This document shows, in pieces, positions 33,159-41,913 of a stretch of 64,000 bases of DNA (positions are counted from its first letter, which is position 1; each line of letters begins with the position of its first letter). The translations under genes were made by a program, and so were the position numbers. A model generated the notes under the pieces. That model was not told the origin of the DNA, did not search any database, and saw nothing but the letters and a program-made list of their open reading frames with translations. The DNA comes from Treponema sp. UBA6852 (lineage in GTDB: Bacteria; Spirochaetota; Spirochaetia; Treponematales; Treponemataceae), in the NCBI GenBank assembly GCA_002449305.1, contig DKDI01000048.1, positions 1-64,000 of the forward strand. The letters are read 5' to 3'.

Positions 33159-33757
33159 CATTTTCTATCTGAAAAAACTGAATCCATAAAAGTATCATTT
33201 TCATCAACAGGGATATTTTCCTTAATCTGAAAATCGAAGCAAAATCCAGCTAGAAAAAGCTCACAATTATTCTGGGCGCACTTCTTTTTTAAACTAGAAA
33301 GGTAAATATCGTAAAACCCCATTCCATGCCCAAGCCTCTGTCCATTTTTTCCAAAAGCCACGCCCGGAACAACAACGCATATTTTCTTTTGCGCAAAGTT
33401 TTCAACATTGAACAAGTTTTGTTTTTTTTCAATCGGCTCGCTAATTCCAAATGCTCCAGTTTCAAGCTGTTTAAGAATTTTTATTGAATTGTCAAGAATG
33501 TAGAAATTCATCTTTTGAGTTTTAGGAACAACTTTTGGAACTGCAACGATTTTATTTTTCATCATAAGCGCGCAGTTCATTTCTTGTGGAGAAATTTCAT
33601 TTTTTAAATCTATATAAGAAAGTATAATATCAAAATTATTTTTCAAGACAAATTTAAAAAGCAAGTCGCATGCTTTTTTTGACGCGGCAAACTTTTCATC
33701 TGCGCTTACTGTAGCCAATTCAGTTTTCAAAAACTTTCTAAGTTCATTTTTTGTCAT
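33134..33757 (-). CDS. 5-formyltetrahydrofolate cyclo-ligase
   Basis: A 207-residue enzyme converting 5-formyl-THF to 5,10-methenyl-THF with ATP. The N-terminal lysine-rich MTKNELRKFLKTEL, the central VPKVVPKTQKMNFY, the GAFGISEP substrate loop and the C-terminal ATP-site motif VVPGVAFGKNGQRLGHGMGF followed by YD are all present (GxGxGFYD form). The ATG has no Shine-Dalgarno site; a TAATAT (33764-33769) ends six bases upstream with TGGACT (33788-33793) 18 bp further, so the mRNA is probably leaderless. Divergent from the dGTPase gene; convergent and overlapping with the M16-like gene. Confidence 0.92.
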   Translation of the reverse strand: MTKNELRKFLKTELATVSADEKFAASKKACDLLFKFVLKNNFDIILSYIDLKNEISPQEMNCALMMKNKIVAVPKVVPKTQKMNFYILDNSIKILKQLETGAFGISEPIEKKQNLFNVENFAQKKICVVVPGVAFGKNGQRLGHGMGFYDIYLSSLKKKCAQNNCELFLAGFCFDFQIKENIPVDENDTFMDSVFSDRKCYFFESAE

Positions 33758-33834
33758 GCCAAAATATTAAACTATTTAAACATAAAAAGTCCAGTTTTCT
33801 TGTAAAAATCCAAAATAAAATATAAACTTTTTTT

Positions 33835-35118
33835 ATGAAAGATTCTTTTGCTTCTGTAAAAACCGATGAAAAAAATCAAAAGTGGCAGCAATGCATAAAA
33901 CGAGAAAACACACTTTACAACCGCGGAAACGACATAAGATCAGAATTTGAGCGCGACTACACAAGGCTTCTTCACTGCGAAGCATATCGCCGCTTAAAGC
34001 ACAAGACACAAGTTTTTTACGCTCCACAAAATGACCATATCTGCACAAGAATTGAACACGTAAATCACGTTGCCAGTGTAAGCGCAACAATTGCAAAATA
34101 CTTGGGACTGAACCAAGAACTGACGGAAGCAATTGCAATTGGACACGACATAGGGCACGCTCCGTTTGGCCACACGGGAGAAGATATTTTAAATTCTCTC
34201 ATAAAAAATCAGAAGGAAGGAAAAAACGCTCCAAAGAAATTTTGGCATGAACGCAATAGCCTTTTTTTTGCAGACTTTATAGAAACACTTCAAGATCCCG
34301 ACGGAATTTCAAAAAACCTTGACTTGACTTATGCAGTGCGCGACGGACTTATTTGCCACTGCGGAGAAATTGACCAACAAGGACTCAAGCCGCGAGAAGA
34401 AGCAATTGACTTGTATTCAATAAAGCGGCCGGGAATTGTGCAGCCATTCACTTGGGAAGGATGCATTGTAAAAACAAGCGACAAAATAGCATTTCTTGGC
34501 AGAGACATAGAAGACGCACGGTCATACCATATTTTGGACATGGCAGCATACAGGCAGCTACGCGAAATTGTAGGCGCAACGCTCGGTCTTGGTCCAAACA
34601 AAAAATATTCCCTGCATACAACAAATGGAGCATTCAGATCAGGCAGAGCCGTAAACACAACAGTTTTAATAAACGACATGATTGTAGACTTGTGCGCGCA
34701 AAGTTCCCCAGAAAACGGAATTTGCTTCAGCGAGCCGTATTTTAAATTTATACATGAACTTAAAAGATTCAGCCTTGCAAACATTTACAGCAACTGGCGG
34801 CTTTTGGAATTTCAGCGTTATGCGGAAAACGTGCTTTCGTGCATTTACAGAACGCTTATAAAAATTCAAGTTTACGCCCAGAACAGACGAGTTGAAAATG
34901 TCCTGCGCTATTCCCCGGAACTTCAAAAAACTTTTTCGGACTGGCTTGTAAAATACACAAACTACAATCCGCAAAAAAAAGAAATCATGCGGTACAAGAC
35001 AAAAGAAGTGTTCGATGTAAACGACAACGAAAGCTGGGAAAAGTGCATTGTCGAATACATAAGCGGAATGACCGACCAGTACGCAATAAAAGTTTTTGAA
35101 GAAATAATTTCATTTTAG
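33835..35118 (+). CDS. dgt: deoxyguanosinetriphosphate triphosphohydrolase-like HD protein
   Basis: A 427-residue HD-domain protein of the dGTPase family, which removes tripolyphosphate from dNTPs. The metal-binding residues are in RRLKHKTQVF, RIEHVNHVASVSATIA (the first H of the site) and AIAIGHDIGHAPFGHTGED (the HD pair and the flanking histidines). The length suits the shorter dGTPase-like subfamily (Thermus and Pseudomonas type). No Shine-Dalgarno site: TATAAA (33821-33826) is eight bases before the ATG. A cysteine-cluster protein gene follows after 14 bp. Confidence 0.9.
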   Translation: MKDSFASVKTDEKNQKWQQCIKRENTLYNRGNDIRSEFERDYTRLLHCEAYRRLKHKTQVFYAPQNDHICTRIEHVNHVASVSATIAKYLGLNQELTEAIAIGHDIGHAPFGHTGEDILNSLIKNQKEGKNAPKKFWHERNSLFFADFIETLQDPDGISKNLDLTYAVRDGLICHCGEIDQQGLKPREEAIDLYSIKRPGIVQPFTWEGCIVKTSDKIAFLGRDIEDARSYHILDMAAYRQLREIVGATLGLGPNKKYSLHTTNGAFRSGRAVNTTVLINDMIVDLCAQSSPENGICFSEPYFKFIHELKRFSLANIYSNWRLLEFQRYAENVLSCIYRTLIKIQVYAQNRRVENVLRYSPELQKTFSDWLVKYTNYNPQKKEIMRYKTKEVFDVNDNESWEKCIVEYISGMTDQYAIKVFEEIISF

Positions 35119-35132
35119 AGCATAAAAATAAA

Positions 35133-35573
35133 ATGGCATACACAGAAAATTTAAAATTCAAATGCGCGCAATGCAAAAACTGCTGCTGTCTTGAAGGCGG
35201 AGTTGTTTTTTTAAGCAGAAAAGATCTTGAAAAACTTTGCAAATGGGCTGAACTCACAGAAGAACAATTCACAAAAGTCTACTGCCGCAAGTTAGAAAAT
35301 GCAGACGGAAAAACATACTTGTGCCTAAAAGACAAAAACAAAACTGAATGTATTTTCTGGAACAAGGAAAAAGGCTGCGAAGCATACAACGCGCGTCCGG
35401 TTCAATGCAGAACCTACCCTTTTTGGACAAAAATCCTAGAGACCAAATCCTCTTGGAAAGCTGAAAAAGTTTTCTGTCCTGGAATAAATAAAGGCAATGA
35501 GATTCCGCAAGAAGAAGCATACATCCAGTTAAAATTATATGAAGAAAACAAAAAACATCTGATTACAACTTAA
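35133..35573 (+). CDS. YkgJ-type cysteine-cluster protein
   Basis: A 146-residue protein with the YkgJ zinc/iron chelating cluster: FKCAQCKNCC near the N-terminus (residues 10-19), a middle CIFWNKEKGCEAYNARPVQC and RTYPFW. These eight or so cysteines are predicted to bind metal, probably Zn or an Fe-S cluster. The biochemical role of the family is not known. It sits 14 bp behind dgt without a ribosome-binding site of its own, so the two are probably cotranscribed. Confidence 0.88.
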   Translation: MAYTENLKFKCAQCKNCCCLEGGVVFLSRKDLEKLCKWAELTEEQFTKVYCRKLENADGKTYLCLKDKNKTECIFWNKEKGCEAYNARPVQCRTYPFWTKILETKSSWKAEKVFCPGINKGNEIPQEEAYIQLKLYEENKKHLITT

Positions 35574-35621
35574 CCTACCAGCCAACACTAAAAAAATTGC
35601 AAAAAAAATTGAAAATTTTTC

Positions 35622-35671
35622 TTGACAGCACAAAAAAGTGGATTTACACTTTTTATATCAACACGTGTAAA
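35622..35671 (+). promoter_or_regulatory. promoter and possible operator of the galactan locus
   Basis: TTGACA (35622-35627) and TACACT (35645-35650) with a 17-bp spacer, preceded by A/T tracts. TTTACAC (35643-35649) overlaps the -10, and its complement GTGTAAA is at 35665-35671, a dyad like those bound by LacI-family repressors, though the half-sites are set wide apart. No regulator gene is adjacent. Confidence 0.6.
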
Positions 35672-35754
35672 CAAACCGTGCACAATTACTCAATCAAACT
35701 GTTCCTAGTGCACTCACTTCACAACTTCAACTTCATTTTTTTATAGGAGGAAAA

Positions 35755-36255
35755 ATGAAAAAAACACTTACTGCCATTCTGACGCTCTTTTTCGCAGCAG
35801 AACTTTCCTTTGCTCAGAATTTTTTAAACGACAGTTCCTTTGAAAGCGGAAATTTAAGCACCTGGAACTTAACAGGAGACAGCGCAGACTGCTATGCTGA
35901 AAAAAACAAAGGAAATGCGCATTCAGGCGAATGGAGCTACCACTACTGGAAAAAAACAGCATTCACGGCTTCACTCGAGAAAAAAGTTACAGGACTTTCC
36001 AACGGAACTTACAAGCTTTCTGTGTGGTCGATGGGCGGCGGCGGCGAAAACACAATAAAACTTTTTGCCCGAGGATTTGACAATTCCCAAAAAGAAATTT
36101 CAGCGCAGATAAAAAACACTGGCTGGAAAAAGTGGAAGCAATATTCAATTGAAATTCCAGTCCAAAACGGAGAAGTCGAAATTGGAATTTTTGTTGACGC
36201 GAATAAAGAAAACTGGGGAAATTTTGACGACATAGAGCTTGTAAAGCTCAACTAA
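35755..36255 (+). CDS. secreted carbohydrate-binding module protein (CBM61-like)
   Basis: A 166-residue exported protein: signal peptide (to about residue 21, FAQN), then a single beta-sandwich domain of about 145 residues. NDSSFESGNLSTWNLTGD, followed by the HSGEWSYHYW stretch and NWGNFDDIELVKL at the end, are typical of galactan-binding CBM61-like and related modules. It stands alone without an enzyme domain. CBM61 modules are known beside GH53 galactanases, and a GH53 gene lies 1 kb downstream, which supports binding of beta-1,4-galactan. Ribosome-binding site AGGAGG is strong. Confidence 0.78.
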   Translation: MKKTLTAILTLFFAAELSFAQNFLNDSSFESGNLSTWNLTGDSADCYAEKNKGNAHSGEWSYHYWKKTAFTASLEKKVTGLSNGTYKLSVWSMGGGGENTIKLFARGFDNSQKEISAQIKNTGWKKWKQYSIEIPVQNGEVEIGIFVDANKENWGNFDDIELVKLN

Positions 36256-36279
36256 TTTTTTTTAACAAGGAAACAGACT

Positions 36280-37096
36280 ATGAAATCTATAAAGAAAAAC
36301 ATTTTAACTGCGGTATTTTTTTCAGCCCTTACAATTCTTCTGGGGGGGGGCACTCATTTCCTGCAGCAACGGAAGCTCAAGCAGCGATGATGATGACGAA
36401 AGCTCATATGGAACAAAAATATACAGCGAAAGCGTAATATTCAATGCGGAAACACCAGCGCAAATAGTTTCAGCTGAAAAACTTGCAGACCTAAGCATAA
36501 AATCACTTACAATAAAAGTAATAAACGTAAACTATTCAGGAAGCGATGACTGGTGGTTCACGGCCTGCTCTGACGTTTCCTGGAGCAATGAAGCAAAACT
36601 TGAATGGCAGTCAGGCGAAGGAACAAACTCACTTTACCTTGCGACAATCACAGACGCAGCAGCAATCGCCGCATACAAAGCAAATGGAATCTACATCGCA
36701 GGAACAAACAGCGCAACAGCCAGCGTTTCAGTATTCTATATTGAAGGAGAAGCAGAGGAATCTGGTGATTCTGGAAGTGAAAACAGTATTACATTTGACG
36801 GAGAACCAAAAGAACTTGTTACAAAAAGTAATTTAGAAAATAAAACAATTTCATCCATTACTATAAAGTTATCAGAATTAACATATTCTGGTTCTGAATC
36901 AAGTTGGTGGATTAGTATTATGACTGATACATCTTGGAGTAATGAAGTAAAAATTTCAGACAAAGGCACATGGGATAACAATAATGTAACTTACACAACA
37001 ACAGACTCAACAGAAATTAACTTATATAAAAAGAATGGTATATTTATTGCAGCTCTTGAAGGTCTAACAGGCACAGTAACAGTTTTCTACGAGTAA
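36280..37096 (+). pseudogene. lipoprotein with two repeat domains, frameshifted at a run of nine G
   Basis: The ATG at 36280 opens a signal peptide (KSIKKNILTAVFFSALTILL) but this frame stops at 36388-36390. Nine consecutive G lie at 36342-36350. With eight G the frame would run on through GALISC (a proper lipobox, Cys) and a Ser/Asp-rich linker to the TAA at 37094-37096, giving about 271 residues. The body has two tandem homologous domains, each with a WW pair (SGSDDWWFTACSDVSWSNEA and SGSESSWWISIMTDTSWSNE). The second copy uses more AT-rich codons than the first. It lies between the CBM61-like and GH53 genes, so sugar binding at the cell surface is likely. The off state may be phase variation, a real mutation or a sequencing error. 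Confidence 0.8.
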
Positions 37097-37115
37097 AGCA
37101 GATTTTTCATTCCCA

Positions 37116-37144
37116 TGTCATTCCCCGGCTTGACCGGGGAATCC
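37116..37144. repeat. REP-like palindromic repeat, copy 1
   Basis: TGTCATTCCCCGG, loop CTTGA, CCGGGGAATCC: a 9-bp stem (37120-37128/37134-37142). It shares its TGTCATT lead and CTTGA loop with the copies near 38.5 kb and 59.1 kb. Confidence 0.75.
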
Positions 37145-37197
37145 ATTGAAGCAACTTCAGTTTGAATCTATAATCACAAACACTTTAGAGGTAAAAA

Positions 37198-38433
37198 ATG
37201 AAGTTCAAAAGTATTTTTTCAGTTTTTATAGCACTGGTTTTATTTTTATCACTAGCCTGTTCAGCTCCTTCCGAAAGCGCAGATGAAACTCTCTGTCTTA
37301 GCTCAGACTTCATGCGCGGATTCGATGCGTCCATGGTTTCACAACTAGAAGAATACGGAAGCAGTTTCTACAATGAAAACGGAACAAAAGAAGACATATT
37401 TAAAATTCTAAAAGCGCACGGAGTAAACTGGATTCGCCTTAGAATCTGGAATGCGCCTCAAAACACAACTCCGGGACAAAATAACTACGAGCGCACACTC
37501 GCAATGGCAAAGCGCATAAAGCAACACGGCTTGAACTTCCTGCTTGACTTTCATTATTCAGACAATTGGGCAGATCCTGCAAAACAAAGTCTTCCCGCTG
37601 AATGGGACAACGTTTCAAGCATAGAAGAACTTTGCAGCAAAGTCAGCGAGTATACAAAGAAAATTCTTACAGACTTAAAAAGCGAAGACTGCGCGCCAGA
37701 TTTGGTTCAGATTGGAAACGAAATAAATTCTGGAATGTTTCTTACAAAATCAGACGGAACAACAACTTCCAGCATTGACTGCTACTCTTGGACAGAGCAC
37801 ACACAAGGAAACAAAAATCTCCTAAAAGTTTTGCAGTCCGCATCCAGCGCAGTTTCAGAAATTGATTCAAGCATAAAAAAAATGATTCATCTTGCAAGCA
37901 GCAAAGGAGACAACTTTGACTGGTGGTTCAAAAACCTGCAAAACCTAAAAGGCATAGACTACGACTACATAGGCTTAAGCTACTACCCTTTTGAAGAGCA
38001 CGGAACATTAAAGCAGCTGCGCGAAAACATAGCATACTTAAAAAAGACTTACAAAAAGCAAGTTCTAGTTGCAGAAACTTCATGGGCATGGTCAATGGAA
38101 GCCTATGGAGACAGCACAAACAACATAGTATGGTACGAACCTGCCGGAATACAAGCTGCAAAGAATCTTGTGGACTCCAAAAGCACACAGCTCAAGAATT
38201 TAAAGACACAGACTTACAGCGGAAAAAAATGTGTTCAAGCTTCTGCGCAAAACCAAGCAACAGTTGTAAAAGCAATAATGGAAGCCACTTCCAATGCAGG
38301 AGGCTGCGGAGTCTTCTACTGGGGCGGCGACTGGATTCCAAATTCAAAAATCCAAGACACTTGGGAAAACCAGACTCTCTTCGATCTTAAAGGAAAAGCC
38401 CTAGAAAGCCTGAATGTGTTTTTAATAGAATGA
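37198..38433 (+). CDS. arabinogalactan endo-beta-1,4-galactanase, GH53 lipoprotein
   Basis: A 411-residue lipoprotein. The lipobox LSLAC places the modified cysteine at residue 21, so the enzyme should sit on the outer surface or in the periplasm. The GH53 barrel runs from about 38 to 410: MRGFDASMV, VNWIRLRIWN, LDFHYSDNWADP, the acid/base glutamate E175 in QIGNEINSGM and the nucleophile E293 in VAETSWAW. It cuts beta-1,4-galactan side chains of pectin. TAGAGGT precedes the ATG. It ends the galactan locus, followed by a terminator. Confidence 0.93.
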   Translation: MKFKSIFSVFIALVLFLSLACSAPSESADETLCLSSDFMRGFDASMVSQLEEYGSSFYNENGTKEDIFKILKAHGVNWIRLRIWNAPQNTTPGQNNYERTLAMAKRIKQHGLNFLLDFHYSDNWADPAKQSLPAEWDNVSSIEELCSKVSEYTKKILTDLKSEDCAPDLVQIGNEINSGMFLTKSDGTTTSSIDCYSWTEHTQGNKNLLKVLQSASSAVSEIDSSIKKMIHLASSKGDNFDWWFKNLQNLKGIDYDYIGLSYYPFEEHGTLKQLRENIAYLKKTYKKQVLVAETSWAWSMEAYGDSTNNIVWYEPAGIQAAKNLVDSKSTQLKNLKTQTYSGKKCVQASAQNQATVVKAIMEATSNAGGCGVFYWGGDWIPNSKIQDTWENQTLFDLKGKALESLNVFLIE

Positions 38434-38444
38434 CATTGCCATTG

Positions 38445-38469
38445 CCGGAGGAACATCCGGATTTTTTTT
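38445..38469 (+). terminator. terminator after the GH53 gene
   Basis: CCGGA (38445-38449) and TCCGG (38456-38460) with a six-base loop, then eight T. Confidence 0.65.
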
Positions 38470-38542
38470 ACTGAATTTACAGAAAGGACTTCACACTCTC
38501 TTTTTTTTATTGTTAGGCTCAATTTCGAGTTTTAAATTTTAG

Positions 38543-38660
38543 TGTCATTACGGGCTTGACCCTGCGATGTTTCTGAAAGAAACTCGATTGATAATCCGTT
38601 GGAAAAATTGCTAACCGAGTTTGCTATGCAAACATCGCGGTGTCAAGCACGGCAATGACA
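38543..38660. repeat. REP-like repeat, two copies facing each other
   Basis: The 290-bp gap between the GH53 and WD40-caspase genes holds TGTCATTACGGGCTTGAC...GCGATGTTT (38543-38572) and, in inverted orientation, a near-identical copy (38630-38660). Between them is a second inverted repeat, AAACTCG / CGAGTTT. The whole could fold into one large cruciform and resembles a REP doublet or a small MITE. Confidence 0.75.
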
Positions 38661-38723
38661 GCCTTGTTAGCATAGGAACAACTGTTTAGTATCTGTTTTT
38701 ATTAAAACTCAACATGCGACCTG

Positions 38724-41700
38724 TTAGTCTGACAACTTTTCTGCAATAGGGAAATCCTGCCGGCGCAGCTCTTTCTGCGGAACCTGCTCGTAGCCCCATT
38801 TTTCATAGCTTAACTCAGGGACTTGATTTTCCACATAGCTTGAAAGTTCTGTCAAAGTTACAAAACCGTCGCTGTCAGAATCCGCTTTTCCTGCAAGTCC
38901 GTCCAAGAGAACATAAGTAAAAACACCATGTCCGTTGTAGCCTTCCATTGCAGACTGACTATCCGAAGCCGCCGCCAAAATTGCGTGTCCAGTTGCCCTT
39001 GAAAGACGCTCGAATATTCCCTTGTCTCCCATTCCACGTTTATTTGAATCTGCAAAGAACGCGCCAGAATTGCAAGTGTCCAGCATCATCAGAGTTTTGC
39101 CAGCTTTTATAAGCGAAAGATTTTTCGTCAAATCGCTCTTTGAAATTGCCTTGAGCGGAATGTCGCTTTTATTCGTGTAGCGGAAATTAACAGGAATAAA
39201 ATAATAGTCGCCGTCATCATAAGCCGTTCCGTGTCCTGAAACAAAGAAAACAAAAACATCATCGGCAGTTACAATTGAAGAAAGCTCCTTGAACTTTTGC
39301 TCCAGACCTTCTTTTGTAACCTCGGCATCTTTTAGCGAATAAACGCAAACATTCTGATAAAGCCCGCTTTGCTGTTTTTTAAACGATTCTTCAATTGAAG
39401 TAGCATCCGGCACGCAATAATTAAGCCACAAATCTTTATCGCGGTATTTGTTCACGGCAACCGTAAGAACATACAAATTCGGCTTGGAAGTTTTTCCCTG
39501 CCAACTTACATCTGCGCTAGCACGACGGCTTTCTATCATTCCTGCAGAATTCATCGCAAAAGCTTCAATTTTATTCTGCCCATTTTGCAATGTAACTGTA
39601 TGCCTGAATATTTTATGCTCGCCTTTGCTTGACACAACGCCTTCAGAAAGCCGGATTGTTTTTCCGTTCAAGACAATGCTGACATTCCCGATTCCACCGC
39701 CTGTATTCTGCACGCAAATATCAAAAGTAACATCGCGGCTATCAGACAGTTCCGGCAGATTTTCTATTGCAACAGCAGGAGCATTTCCGCTACGCACAAT
39801 CGAAGCAAGATTCACTTCCTTTGCATATTCTGAAATATCCTCGCCACGCATTTTAGCCGCAACCAAGTCCGGGCGGTAAAGCTTGTCATAAACCTGATCA
39901 ATGCCAATTACATCCATGCCATCAACAATATGAACAAGATTCTTCATAGCCCATTCCGTGCCAGTAAAGAAACCTTCGGGCGTGTATGTGATGTAGTCAT
40001 AATCAGTCCTTACAAGATGATAATTAGCACCCCAGTTTTCAACAAAAAATGTATCAAGTAAATTATTTTTATCTATTTCATAATTCCATATTCCAGTTTT
40101 ATTACATAGAATAGTTGTATATTCTAGCTTACCCGTATAATAATTCCAAAATTCTATAGAAGTATCTTTTTCTACAGCAATATATGGATTCTCTCTTAAA
40201 AAAATACAGTCATCAAATATATCAACATTATCTATAAAACAAACTTGTTTATCTGTTGAAACTTCTTTTACAGAAATTTGACCAAACTCATGAATAAAAA
40301 AATATTTTCCATCAGGGCTATAATTTTTTTCATATGCACTATTACTACTTATAGATTTACATAAATTTTGAGTTTCTCCTGAATAGTTAGATAAAATTTT
40401 TCCTGTGGCAGAATCAACTAAAAAAAAACGAAACTCACCTTTATCATAGTATCTTATAACAAACTTCTCTCCATTCGAAACAAATCCTAAAATTGATGCA
40501 TCATCAGCATAAAACATAGCCCATTCTATTTTTTCTTTTTCTATATTTATGGAAAAAAAACGATTATGATCACGAAAAAACACTCTCTTTCCATCAGGTG
40601 AAATCCAATTCTGACCACCTTGCCAATCATCTACATCAAAATGTAAAGTTTTTTTTATTTTTCCTTGTTTTATATCAAAAATAGAAATGTCCGATCTACC
40701 ATTAGAAGAAAACACAAAATCAGAATCACAAGACAATATATTACTTATAAGGCTACTAAGATAAGTGCCTTTTGTAACAACTATTTCAGATATCAAGTTC
40801 CCACTAAGATTAAAAATAGAGATTGTATCTATACTTGCTTTTGAATTATAAATCAAACAAATAATTTTTTTTCCATCTGGACTTAAAACAGATTTATAAA
40901 ATCTTAAACTTTTTTTCCACTCATTGATTGTCTTTTTAGTTTTTAATTCAACAAGTTTTAATAAAGTTCCTTCATTATCATAATTAAAAGTTATAATATG
41001 TTTTCCATCTATACTAAAAATACCATAATCAAATTGTTCTTTATTTTCTAATTTTATTTCATCATCTATTTTTATATCATATATTTTACTTTTGCCGAAT
41101 CTAAAGTTTATTAATAAACGACTATTCAATACATTATAATATATACTTTCCACAGGTTCTTCATAAATAATTTTTTTCATTTGTTTATTTTTTTCTATAT
41201 TTAAAATTACAACAGTTCCATTTTCAGCACCGATAACTAAACATTTTCCATCAGGAGTATATATTATAGAGTTTATTTCTGTCTCATATTCATCATTTGT
41301 GTTAAATATACAAACTTTGCATTCATTTTGAATATTCCAAATTTCTATGAAACCATTATAATTTCCTACTGCTACAAAATTTCCCTCAGGACTATAAGCA
41401 ATAGACTTCACCATAGAGCTGATATAAAATCTCTTTATTTCTTTACTTTTTTTTATATCCCATATTCTAATAGTAGAATCCTTACTTCCACTTGCTATAA
41501 ATTTACCATCAGAACTGTACGTAATAGAACTTATCTCATCTGTATGACCTTTTAAAATCCTCACTTCTTTTTTATCTAAAATACTCCAAATTCTAACAGT
41601 TCTATCCTTACTTCCACTTGCTACAAATTTTTCATCAGGGCTGTATACGATATTACTAGTAATATCATAATTGTGCTTAGAATCAAAGAGCACAACAGGC

Positions 41701-41831
41701 TCTTTGCATTCTTTAATTGTCTTATTATCAATCTTTTCCGCAGCAATTCCTCTCGTTGTATTTTGGGCAGAACAAATATTTGCTATCGACACAAAGAAAA
41801 ACAATGTCAGCAATACTTTAGAAATCTTCAT
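38724..41831 (-). CDS. exported WD40-repeat protein with C-terminal caspase-like protease
   Basis: A 1035-residue protein with a signal peptide (to about residue 22, CSAQ). Residues about 55-600 are WD40-type propeller blades (FVASGSKDRTVRIWSILDK, FIASGSKDSTIRIWDIKKS). A linker with an immunoglobulin-like section (about 660-770) follows, then a peptidase C14-like domain from about 780. The catalytic dyad is H867 in FFVSGHG and C920 in LMMLDTCNSGAF. An EF-hand-type loop DSDSDGFVTLTE lies at about 984-995, suggesting calcium dependence. The propeller part is clearly more AT-rich than the protease part. It is the last gene of the caspase cluster. TTGGAG precedes the ATG. Confidence 0.88.
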   Translation of the reverse strand: MKISKVLLTLFFFVSIANICSAQNTTRGIAAEKIDNKTIKECKEPVVLFDSKHNYDITSNIVYSPDEKFVASGSKDRTVRIWSILDKKEVRILKGHTDEISSITYSSDGKFIASGSKDSTIRIWDIKKSKEIKRFYISSMVKSIAYSPEGNFVAVGNYNGFIEIWNIQNECKVCIFNTNDEYETEINSIIYTPDGKCLVIGAENGTVVILNIEKNKQMKKIIYEEPVESIYYNVLNSRLLINFRFGKSKIYDIKIDDEIKLENKEQFDYGIFSIDGKHIITFNYDNEGTLLKLVELKTKKTINEWKKSLRFYKSVLSPDGKKIICLIYNSKASIDTISIFNLSGNLISEIVVTKGTYLSSLISNILSCDSDFVFSSNGRSDISIFDIKQGKIKKTLHFDVDDWQGGQNWISPDGKRVFFRDHNRFFSINIEKEKIEWAMFYADDASILGFVSNGEKFVIRYYDKGEFRFFLVDSATGKILSNYSGETQNLCKSISSNSAYEKNYSPDGKYFFIHEFGQISVKEVSTDKQVCFIDNVDIFDDCIFLRENPYIAVEKDTSIEFWNYYTGKLEYTTILCNKTGIWNYEIDKNNLLDTFFVENWGANYHLVRTDYDYITYTPEGFFTGTEWAMKNLVHIVDGMDVIGIDQVYDKLYRPDLVAAKMRGEDISEYAKEVNLASIVRSGNAPAVAIENLPELSDSRDVTFDICVQNTGGGIGNVSIVLNGKTIRLSEGVVSSKGEHKIFRHTVTLQNGQNKIEAFAMNSAGMIESRRASADVSWQGKTSKPNLYVLTVAVNKYRDKDLWLNYCVPDATSIEESFKKQQSGLYQNVCVYSLKDAEVTKEGLEQKFKELSSIVTADDVFVFFVSGHGTAYDDGDYYFIPVNFRYTNKSDIPLKAISKSDLTKNLSLIKAGKTLMMLDTCNSGAFFADSNKRGMGDKGIFERLSRATGHAILAAASDSQSAMEGYNGHGVFTYVLLDGLAGKADSDSDGFVTLTELSSYVENQVPELSYEKWGYEQVPQKELRRQDFPIAEKLSD

Positions 41832-41913
41832 CTTTATACTCCAATTTAACTTCTGAACTTAGTTCTGCATAAAACAGCCAAGGCAAACTTTCTTTCTCAA
41901 GAAAAAACTAAAG

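Noticed and set aside
36546..36836. 96-codon frame inside the frameshifted lipoprotein
   Set aside because: It reads the body of the lipoprotein in the wrong frame; the correct frame shows two homologous domains and runs to 37096.
38434..38723. Inverted repeats as ends of an insertion sequence
   Set aside because: The enclosed DNA is only about 60 bp with no transposase; a REP doublet or MITE fits better.
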